Assembly (NCBI RefSeq): GCF_000720635.1
Contig: NZ_JOCF01000102.1
Location: 1-20,836, forward strand
Origin: Streptomyces sp. NRRL WC-3742
GTDB lineage: Bacteria > Actinomycetota > Actinomycetes > Streptomycetales > Streptomycetaceae
Direction: 5' to 3'
Length of the DNA: 20,836 bases
Notes under the pieces: model-generated
Told to the model about the DNA's origin: nothing
The model's input: the letters and a program-made list of their open reading frames with translations, nothing else
Databases searched by the model: none
Position numbers and translations under genes: made by a program
In this document: one piece after another, positions 5,637-11,577 of the stretch
Numbering within the stretch: the first letter of the stretch is position 1
Layout: the number at the start of each line of letters is the position of its first letter

Positions 5637-7277
5637 ATGCGGTCATCACCGCTCCATCCCGAACCGCTCGATCCTGGGCCGGTCCACCCCGAACCGCCCC
5701 ATCCCGAACCGCCCCATCCTGAACCGCCCCATCCTGAACCGCCCCATCCTGAACCGCTCAGGCTCGAACCACGGCTGGAGCCCCGGCTCCGAGCCCTCCT
5801 GGAAGCGGGCGACTTCCTGCACCCGCTGGTCGACGCGCTCGGGTCGCCCCTGAACGTGCTCCTGCCCGAACAGCTCGCGGACAACCTCGCCCGCTTCCGC
5901 GCCGTCTACCGCAAGCACCACCTCTCCGGCCCCATCCACTTCGCCCACAAGGCGAACCGCTCCCGCGCGCTCGTGCGCCGCCTCGCCGCCACCGAGGCCG
6001 GGCTGGACGTCGCCTCCCTGGCCGAACTCCAGCACGTCCTCGGGGACGGGCTCACGCCCGAGCGGATCATCGCCACCGGCCCCAAGAACCGCGCGTTCCT
6101 CTGGCTCGCGGCCCGTACGGGCGTCGCCGTCAGCCTCGACTCCGCGGCCGAACTCGACGAGCTGGCCGACCTGGTGCGCAAGAACGCCCTGCCCCGGGTG
6201 CGTGTCCTGCCGCGGCTGTCGGGTTTCCGGGCGCCGGGCGTCACGGTGCTCAGCCGTCCCAGCCGCTTCGGCACGGACGTCGGCGCGCTCGACGGCCTGC
6301 TCGACGCACTGGAACGCCACCGGGACGCCGTCGAACTCACGGGCCTGGCCTACCACCTGGACACCGTCGACCTGAACGAGAAGGCCGTGGCGCTCGAAGC
6401 CTGCATCAAGGCGATGAACGAGTGCCACCGCCGCGGCTTCCACCCCCGCACGATCGACATCGGCGGAGGGTTCGGCGTCGACTACCTCGCCGACGGCGCC
6501 CAGTGGCAGCGGTACACCACCGAGCTCACCAACGCCGTGCTCGGCCACCGGGACCCGCTCACCTGGCAGGGCCACGGCTACGGGCTGCGCAACGAGGCCG
6601 GCACCCTGCGCGGCGCCCTGGGCCTCTACCCGGCGCACCGCCCGCTCGCCGCCGCCGCGTACCTGGACGCCCTGCTCTCCCACCCGGCGCCCACGCTCGG
6701 ACGGCCGCTGGCCACCCTGCTGCTGGAGAACCTGTACGACCTGGCCGTGGAGCCCGGCCGGGCGCTGGTCGACCAGTGCGGGGCCGCGCTCGCCCGCGTC
6801 CTGGAGGTCCGCCGCACGCCGGGCGGCGACACCCTGGTGCGGCTGGAGATGAACGCCCGGGACGTCAGCCTGGAGGAGCACGGCGTCCTGATGGACCCGG
6901 TCCTCGTCCCCCGGCCCGGCGCCCCCGCCCCCGCAGCCCAGGCAGCACCGGGCGCTCCGGGCGCTCCGGACGGGGTCCACCTGATCGGCAACCTCTGCCT
7001 GGAGGCCGACCTGATCACCCGTCGCAAGGTGTTCCTGCCCCGCCTCCCGGCCCCCGGCGACCTGCTGGCCTTCGCCAACACCGCCGGGTACTTCATGGAC
7101 TTCAGCGCCGACCGGGCCCTCCAGCAGCCCGTCGCGCGCAAGGTCGCCGTCCACCGGCAGGACGGCGCCTGGCACTGGCGCCTGGACGAGCAGTACTGGC
7201 CCATCGACGCGACAGCGCCCGACACAACGCCCGACACGACCACCGTCGCCGAGGAACAGGGGGAGAGACAGGCATGA
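5637..7277 (+). CDS. Y4yA-like PLP enzyme, fold type III (Orn/DAP decarboxylase superfamily)
   Basis: 546 residues. After a repetitive proline-rich N-terminus (residues 7-41) comes an alanine-racemase-type barrel. IHFAHKANRSRALV contains the PLP lysine (K105), GLDVASLAEL follows, IDIGGGFGVDY is the phosphate-binding loop, and AVEPGRALVDQ matches the EPGR motif. The C-terminal beta-domain has GNLCLEADLI (C454), aligned with the active-site Cys-Glu-x-Asp of diaminopimelate and ornithine decarboxylases, then AGYFMDFS. It is longer than lysA or speC-type DAPDC enzymes (about 420-460) and has YHLDTVD where they have H-x-GS. From memory it best fits the poorly characterised Y4yA family, first named on the symbiotic plasmid of Rhizobium NGR234 next to a cysteine-synthase-like gene and an IucA/IucC gene. 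The likely reaction is amino-acid decarboxylation or racemisation; the substrate is unknown. Its stop overlaps the next start (ATGA). Confidence 0.8.
   Translation: MRSSPLHPEPLDPGPVHPEPPHPEPPHPEPPHPEPPHPEPLRLEPRLEPRLRALLEAGDFLHPLVDALGSPLNVLLPEQLADNLARFRAVYRKHHLSGPIHFAHKANRSRALVRRLAATEAGLDVASLAELQHVLGDGLTPERIIATGPKNRAFLWLAARTGVAVSLDSAAELDELADLVRKNALPRVRVLPRLSGFRAPGVTVLSRPSRFGTDVGALDGLLDALERHRDAVELTGLAYHLDTVDLNEKAVALEACIKAMNECHRRGFHPRTIDIGGGFGVDYLADGAQWQRYTTELTNAVLGHRDPLTWQGHGYGLRNEAGTLRGALGLYPAHRPLAAAAYLDALLSHPAPTLGRPLATLLLENLYDLAVEPGRALVDQCGAALARVLEVRRTPGGDTLVRLEMNARDVSLEEHGVLMDPVLVPRPGAPAPAAQAAPGAPGAPDGVHLIGNLCLEADLITRRKVFLPRLPAPGDLLAFANTAGYFMDFSADRALQQPVARKVAVHRQDGAWHWRLDEQYWPIDATAPDTTPDTTTVAEEQGERQA
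5655..5759 (+). repeat. 15-bp tandem repeats encoding HPEPP units
   Basis: Seven 15-bp units run in frame through codons 7-41 of the Y4yA-like gene. Units 3-7 (5685-5759) are almost identical and encode HPEPP (the last HPEPL); units 1-2 are degenerate. The period is a multiple of three, so unit gain or loss keeps the frame. The result is a stiff Pro/His/Glu-rich tail. Confidence 0.9.
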
Positions 7278-8605
7278 GGTACGACAGCATCACGGACGCG
7301 ATCGGCGACACCCCGCTGGTCCGGATCGACCCGGCGGTGACCGGTCTTCGACACATCGACCTGTACGCCAAGCTGGAGATGCTCAACCCCTTCGGCTCCG
7401 TCAAGGACCGCGCCGCCTGGACCATGACCCGCGACGCGCTCCCGGCCGCCGTCGAACGCGGCGACACGATCGTCGAACTGTCCAGCGGCAACACCGCCAA
7501 GGCACTCGCCCTGATCGCCGGCATGCACGGACTGCCGTTCAAGAGCGTCACCAACCGGATGAAGGTCCCCGAGGTCAAGGACCTGCTGCTGCTCCTCGGC
7601 GCCGAGATCGAGGAACTGCCCGGCCGCACCGAGTGCCTGGACCCGACCGACACCGACGACCCGCTCACCCGCATCCACCGGATGCTCTCCGAGGCCGACT
7701 CCGGGTACCTGCACACCGACCAGTACTACAGCCCCCTCAACCTGGAGGCGCACCTCACCGGCACCGGTCCGGAGATCCTCCGCGACCTCGACGGCCGCGC
7801 CCCCGACCACTTCATCGCCTGCGTCGGCACCGCCGGATCGTCCACCGGCGTGGCGAGCGTGCTGCGCGCCCACAACCCGAAGGTCGAGGTGGTCGGGCTG
7901 GTCGCGCACAAGTCCGACTTCATCCCCGGCATCCGCACCATCGACGAGGTGCACGAGGTCGGCCTGTTCGACCCCGCCACGTACGACACCATCACCTCGG
8001 TGACCGCCGACGAGGCCATCGACGGCATGCTCACCCTGATCCGCCGCTGCGGCATGCTGGCCGGCCCCACCGGCGGCGGCGCCCTCCACGGCGCGCTGCG
8101 CCATCTGCGGGCGGTGGACGAGGAGTTGGGCCCGGACTGCGAGGAGCGCAGGACGGCCGTGTTCATCGTCTGCGACCGGGCCGAGAGCTACCTGAGCTAC
8201 ATCCGCCAGCGAAGGCCCGAGCTTCTCAACCGGCCCGCGCGGCCCAACTCCCTGGCCACACTGGTCCCTTCGGAGGTCGAGGCGGCCCGCTCCCTCGACG
8301 TGGACGCCGCCCGCCGGTGGATCGCCGAGGAGAGCCCGCTGGTCGTCGACCTGCGCGGGCCCGTCGCCTACGCGGCCCTGCACATCGAGGGCTCGATCAA
8401 CATCGTCGACGAGCTCTTCGACGAACTCCTGTACGGGGGCCTGCCGTTCGGCTCGAGCCGGCCCGTGCTGCTGGCCTGCCCGGTCGGCGAGAAGTCCGTC
8501 CGGTACGCGGCGCTGCTCACCCGGATGGGACACCGGGACGCGCGCAGCCTCGCCGGCGGCATCATCGGCTGGCGCGACGCCGGCGCCCCCCTGGTCCGGG
8601 ACTGA
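7274..8605 (+). CDS. Cysteine-synthase-like PLP enzyme fused to a C-terminal rhodanese domain
   Basis: 443 residues in two domains. Residues 1 to about 320 form a fold type II beta-replacement enzyme: IGDTPLVRI, LNPFGSVKDR with PLP lysine K44, VELSSGNTAKALA (Asn loop), VGTAGSSTGVASVL (phosphate loop) and GPTGGGALHGAL. Residues from about 340 to 443 are a rhodanese: VVDLRGPVAYAALHIEGSINI, then LLACPVGEKSVRYAALL with predicted persulfide cysteine C402, and LAGGIIGWRDAG. The synthase half resembles CysK, CysM and SbnA, which replace an O-acetyl or O-phospho group of serine with sulfide or ammonia. The fused rhodanese suggests sulfur is delivered as persulfide. Motif details (NPFGSVKD, SSGNT, GPTGGG) differ from housekeeping CysK. 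It overlaps the upstream gene by 4 bp, so translation is coupled. It is followed after 12 bp by a cysteine desulfurase-like gene. Confidence 0.88.
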   Translation: MRYDSITDAIGDTPLVRIDPAVTGLRHIDLYAKLEMLNPFGSVKDRAAWTMTRDALPAAVERGDTIVELSSGNTAKALALIAGMHGLPFKSVTNRMKVPEVKDLLLLLGAEIEELPGRTECLDPTDTDDPLTRIHRMLSEADSGYLHTDQYYSPLNLEAHLTGTGPEILRDLDGRAPDHFIACVGTAGSSTGVASVLRAHNPKVEVVGLVAHKSDFIPGIRTIDEVHEVGLFDPATYDTITSVTADEAIDGMLTLIRRCGMLAGPTGGGALHGALRHLRAVDEELGPDCEERRTAVFIVCDRAESYLSYIRQRRPELLNRPARPNSLATLVPSEVEAARSLDVDAARRWIAEESPLVVDLRGPVAYAALHIEGSINIVDELFDELLYGGLPFGSSRPVLLACPVGEKSVRYAALLTRMGHRDARSLAGGIIGWRDAGAPLVRD

Positions 8606-8617
8606 ACGGAGGCGGCC

Positions 8618-9898
8618 ATGACCACCCACGACGAACGATGTACCCCGGTCGGCGTATCCGATGTATCCGGTGTATCCGACGTAGCCGATGTTGCCGACAT
8701 CGCCGACATCGCTGCCGACCTGGGCGAACTCAGCGACTGGCAGCGGGAGTTGCGTGCCCACTTCCCCATCGTCACCGGCAGCCCCGGCCTGGCGTACCTG
8801 GACAGCGCGGCCACCTCGCAGAAGCCGCAGGCCGTGCTCGACACCGTCCAGCGGTACCTCACCACCGCCAACGCCAATGCCGGGCGCGGCACCTACACCT
8901 GGGCCAACGCCACCACCGCCCTCGTCGAGCGCACCCGGGCCCGCGTCGCCCGCTTCCTCGGCGACCCGGCGCCGCTGGAACGCTCCGGCGTCCACTTCAC
9001 CAGCGGCGCCACCGAGGGCCTGCGCACGGTCGCCCGGGACTGGCTGCCCCACCACCTGCGCGACGGCGACGAGATCATCGTCCCCTTCGCCGACCACCAG
9101 GCCAACGCCCTGCCCTGGCTGGAGGCCCGCGACCTGCTCGCCGAGCGGGGCGTGCGCGTCACAGTGCGCGAACTGCCGTACGAGGAAGCCTCGCACGACT
9201 ACGACCCGGCCGCGCTCGCCGGGCTCGTCACCGAGCGCACGGCCTTCCTCGCCGCCACCCACGTGCACCACGTCTACGGCGGCGACATGAACGTCCACCG
9301 CCTCCGGGCCGCCGTCGGCCCCCGGGTGCCGATCTGCCTGGACGCGGCGCAGAGCGTCGGCCACCTGCCCGTGGACGTCGGCGCGCTCGACGTCGACTTC
9401 CTGGTCTTCTCCGGGCACAAGGCGATGGCCCTGCCCGGCACCGGCGCCGTCTGGGCCCGCAACCTCCGCGGCCCCGAGTTCCGGCCCGGCGGCTGGTCCG
9501 GCACCCCCAACACCTGCGGGATCGCCAGCCTGGAGGCCGCCCTCGACTGGCTGGAGGCGGCCGGCACCGACCGCATCCGCCGCTGGATCGTCGCCCTCGC
9601 CGCCCGCCTCACCGAGGGGCTGCGCGGGGCGGAGGCGTACGAGGTCCTCGGCTGCCAGCAGAGCCTCGCGGGCGACACCGAGGTGCAGCGGCGCGAGGGG
9701 ATCGTCACCTTCCGCCACCGCGCGATCGGCTCCAACGACCTCGGCTTCGTCCTCGCCAGCCACGGGCTGATGGTGCGGGCGGACGGGCACTGCCAGGGCC
9801 GGGCCGGGGAGTCCGAGAGCTCGGTGCGGGTGAGCCTGCACGTCTACAACACCCCGGAGGAGATCGACCGGCTGCTGGCCGTCCTGCTCACCCTGTAG
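8618..9898 (+). CDS. SufS-like class V aminotransferase / cysteine desulfurase
   Basis: 426 residues, fold type I PLP enzyme. After a repetitive N-terminal tail (about residues 11-35) it follows SufS closely: HFPIVTGSPGLAYLDSAATSQKPQAVLD, VHFTSGATEGLRTVA, ICLDAAQSVGHLPVDV, then VFSGHKAMALPGTGAVWA with PLP lysine K268. Near the end, VRADGHCQG places C392 where SufS has its persulfide cysteine (R-x-GHHC), followed by VRVSLHVYNTPEEIDRLL. It should therefore release sulfur from cysteine (or Se from selenocysteine) as an enzyme persulfide. No SufU, SufBCD or IscU gene is nearby, so a housekeeping Fe-S role is unlikely. The adjacent rhodanese domain is an obvious sulfur acceptor. The ATG at 8618 has GGAGG 5 bp upstream and lies 12 bp after the previous stop; last gene of the operon. 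Confidence 0.87.
   Translation: MTTHDERCTPVGVSDVSGVSDVADVADIADIAADLGELSDWQRELRAHFPIVTGSPGLAYLDSAATSQKPQAVLDTVQRYLTTANANAGRGTYTWANATTALVERTRARVARFLGDPAPLERSGVHFTSGATEGLRTVARDWLPHHLRDGDEIIVPFADHQANALPWLEARDLLAERGVRVTVRELPYEEASHDYDPAALAGLVTERTAFLAATHVHHVYGGDMNVHRLRAAVGPRVPICLDAAQSVGHLPVDVGALDVDFLVFSGHKAMALPGTGAVWARNLRGPEFRPGGWSGTPNTCGIASLEAALDWLEAAGTDRIRRWIVALAARLTEGLRGAEAYEVLGCQQSLAGDTEVQRREGIVTFRHRAIGSNDLGFVLASHGLMVRADGHCQGRAGESESSVRVSLHVYNTPEEIDRLLAVLLTL
8651..8718 (+). repeat. Degenerate short tandem repeats in the N-terminus of the cysteine desulfurase
   Basis: Variants of GTATCCGAT, GTAGCCGAT and ATCGCCGAC repeat with 9- and 12-bp spacing, encoding V/I-(S/A)-D/G units (GVSDVSGVSDVADVADIADI). 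The first units use ATCC where later ones use GCCG, so the array seems to have decayed from the 3' side. It adds about 25 residues ahead of the conserved SufS start. Confidence 0.75.
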
Positions 9899-9902
9899 TG
9901 CG

Positions 9903-9947
9903 CCGGTACGGCCGGCGCCCCCGGGCGAGGGGTGCCGGCCGTACCGG
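9903..9947. terminator. Bidirectional terminator hairpin
   Basis: Perfect 14-bp arms CCGGTACGGCCGGC (9903-9916) and its complement (9934-9947) around a 17-nt loop. It lies 4 bp after the desulfurase stop and 8 bp before the end of the convergent lectin gene, so it can serve both. There is no T-run, as is common in this group. Confidence 0.75.
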
Positions 9948-9955
9948 TCGGAATG

Positions 9956-10483
9956 CTAGAAGGCGCCGCTGGGGGACGTGACGTTCTCGTTCGCGTAGTC
10001 GCCGCAGTTGAACAGGCGGGCCTCCGCGCCCTGGTTCAGGCCGCCCCAGCCGTTCAGGCAGTTCTTGGACGCGACCTTCGGCTGGAGCTGGATGTGCCCG
10101 CCGTAGTAGGTCTTGTTCCACTGCACGTCACCGGGGTTGGACGAGTTGCAGTAGTAGAGCTTGAGGTGGTTGCCCGTGGTGTCGCCGCCCTCCCAGTTGT
10201 TCACGCACAGCGCCTGCCGGTCGGGAGAGAAGTGGGTGTAGACGATCTGGAAGTGGGTGGAGTCCACCGACTCGATGGACCACTGCTGGGCCATGGTGCC
10301 GTTGCAGCCCCAGAGCTGCACGATCGTGCCGGGATCCCAGTTCCCGCCCTGGGCGTCCAGGCAGAGGCCGCCGGCGAACCTGATCTCGGTGTAGCCGTCG
10401 GCGTGCGCCGGGGTGGCCACCACGAGGCCGAGCAGGGGGACGGAGGCGGCGGCGAGGGCGGCTATGCGCTTGCGGATGGCCAT
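9956..10483 (-). CDS. Secreted ricin B-type (beta-trefoil) lectin-domain protein
   Basis: 175 residues. MAIRKRIAALAAASVPLLGLVVATPAHADG is a Sec signal peptide, with a basic n-region, a hydrophobic core and an AHA cleavage site near residue 28. The mature part is a single beta-trefoil of about 145 residues. Each third carries a disulfide pair: GGLCLDAQ/LWGCNG, ALCVNN/YYCNSS and KNCLNG/FNCGD. Two QxW-like motifs are visible (MAQQWS and DVQWN) and the third is degenerate. It probably binds extracellular carbohydrate. There is no attached catalytic domain, unlike many Streptomyces glycoside hydrolases with such modules. Start: ATG at 10483 with AAGGAA 10 bp upstream. Monocistronic, convergent with the PLP operon. 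Confidence 0.9.
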   Translation of the reverse strand: MAIRKRIAALAAASVPLLGLVVATPAHADGYTEIRFAGGLCLDAQGGNWDPGTIVQLWGCNGTMAQQWSIESVDSTHFQIVYTHFSPDRQALCVNNWEGGDTTGNHLKLYYCNSSNPGDVQWNKTYYGGHIQLQPKVASKNCLNGWGGLNQGAEARLFNCGDYANENVTSPSGAF

Positions 10484-10548
10484 GTCTGTACGTGTTCCTT
10501 CGATCTGATGAACGGACGGATCACCAACGTACGCAGAACGCGGGGTGC

Positions 10549-10590
10549 TGACGGCGTCCCATCCGCGTCCCACGCTCCCGTGACGGCGTC
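10549..10590. promoter_or_regulatory. Pair of 10-bp repeats 32 bp apart upstream of the lectin gene
   Basis: TGACGGCGTC occurs at 10549-10558 and again at 10581-10590. Its core GACGGCGTC is an inverted repeat with a one-base centre. The 32-bp period is about three helical turns. They lie in the 213-bp gap between the lectin start and the divergent Mut7-C gene and could be a two-site operator. Confidence 0.3.
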
Positions 10591-10696
10591 TCAGTGCGAT
10601 GACCTGCGCATTGGGACGGCGCCCGAGGCGAAACTGGAGACGTCCCGGCCCGCAAACCGGTGGCCCCCGCCCGCCGCACGCTGGCATGCTGGCCGT

Positions 10697-11434
10697 GTGG
10701 ACCGACCCCAGATCTGGCTCGACTTCGCCCCTGAGCTGCACCTCTTCGTCTCCGCCCCCCGGCGCGGCGGCCGCTCCGCGCTGCGCACCGACGGCGCCTC
10801 CACCCTCGGCCACGTCGTCGAGTCGCTGGGCGTCCCGCTCACCGAGGTCGGCGAACTGCTGGTGGACGGCCGCCCGGTGCCCGACTCCCACGTCCCCGCC
10901 GACGCCGAGGAGATCACCGTCCGGGCCGTCGCCAGGCCGCTGCCTTCCGGAGGCGCCCCGCCGCGCTTCCTGCTCGACGTCCATCTGGGCACCCTCGCCC
11001 GCCGGATGCGCCTGCTCGGCATCGACGCAGCCTACGAGAACCCCGACATCGGCGACGCCGCGCTCGCCGCCCGCTCCGCCGCCGAGCAGCGCGTCATGCT
11101 CTCCCGTGACCGGGGCCTGCTGCGGCGGCGCGAACTGTGGGTCGGCGCGTACGTCTACAGCCACCGCCCCGCCGAGCAGCTGCGCGACGTGCTCTCCCGG
11201 TTCGCGCCGCCGCTGGCGCCCTGGAGCCGCTGCACCGCCTGCAACGGCGCGCTGCGCCCGGCGAGCAAGACCGCCGTGCGCGAGCAGCTGCACGACGGGA
11301 CGGAGCGCTCGTACGACGCCTTCGCCCAGTGCGTCGAGTGCGGACAGGCGTACTGGCGCGGCGCCCACCACGCCCGGCTGGAGGCCATCGTCGACGAGGC
11401 CGTGCGCGAGTTCGGCGGCGCGGCGGCGGTGTAG
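10697..11434 (+). CDS. Mut7-C RNase-domain protein with N-terminal ubiquitin-like domain and zinc ribbon
   Basis: 245 residues. Residues 1 to about 80 form a beta-grasp (Mut7-C ubiquitin-like) domain ending in EEITVRAVARPL. Next is the Mut7-C domain, a PIN-related fold: RFLLDVHLGTLARRMRLLGIDAAY with the early acidic residue, and VMLSRDRGLLRR. A zinc ribbon follows with CTAC (C179, C182) and CVEC (C212, C215). The family is named after the C-terminus of nematode MUT-7 and is predicted to be an RNase; the bacterial role is unknown. The GTG at 10697 is the first residue of the conserved region (VDRPQIWLDF). There is no clear ribosome binding site, and CATGCT lies 6 bp upstream, so it may be leaderless. 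The last codons and stop lie in a short tandem duplication. Confidence 0.88.
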   Translation: MDRPQIWLDFAPELHLFVSAPRRGGRSALRTDGASTLGHVVESLGVPLTEVGELLVDGRPVPDSHVPADAEEITVRAVARPLPSGGAPPRFLLDVHLGTLARRMRLLGIDAAYENPDIGDAALAARSAAEQRVMLSRDRGLLRRRELWVGAYVYSHRPAEQLRDVLSRFAPPLAPWSRCTACNGALRPASKTAVREQLHDGTERSYDAFAQCVECGQAYWRGAHHARLEAIVDEAVREFGGAAAV

Positions 11435-11454
11435 TCCGCGCGGCGGTGTAGTCC
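11421..11454 (+). repeat. 17-bp tandem duplication over the stop codon of the Mut7-C gene
   Basis: 11421-11437 and 11438-11454 match at 15 of 17 positions and each contains GGTGTAGTCC, so the TAG stop is duplicated. The second copy is non-coding. Confidence 0.7.
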
Positions 11455-11466
11455 ATGCGGCGGGGT

Positions 11467-11495
11467 CCTGCCAGGGCCCGAGGCGCCCTGGCAGG
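11467..11495 (+). terminator. Terminator hairpin of the Mut7-C gene
   Basis: Perfect 11-bp arms CCTGCCAGGGC (11467-11477) and GCCCTGGCAGG (11485-11495) with a 7-nt loop, beginning 33 bp after the stop. There is no T-run. It separates this gene from the hydrolase gene that follows in the same direction. Confidence 0.65.
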
Positions 11496-11577
11496 CGGCC
11501 CGGCGGCCGTGGTCCCATCGGCGGCGGGGGACGAGCCCGAAACTCCGTGCACGTGACGAGAGGGGCCGGGTCGTCAG

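Noticed and set aside
5655..5759. Possible CRISPR-like array
   Set aside because: Units are 15 bp, contiguous, without spacers and in frame with the coding sequence: a coding tandem repeat.
5461..5853. 130-codon frame starting right after Zur/Fur-like box 2
   Set aside because: It runs through the leader hairpins and the repeat array of the Y4yA-like gene in another frame, has no ribosome binding site, and its NRPI repeats come only from the 15-bp array.
6626..9841. A 1071-codon open frame on the minus strand across the PLP operon
   Set aside because: It is antisense to three genes with clear catalytic motifs. It is low-complexity (Gly/Val/Asp/Arg-rich) and is a by-product of high third-position GC.
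8618..9898. Housekeeping SufS of the Fe-S cluster system
   Set aside because: No SufB, SufC, SufD or SufU neighbours; it is the last gene of an operon with two other PLP enzymes.
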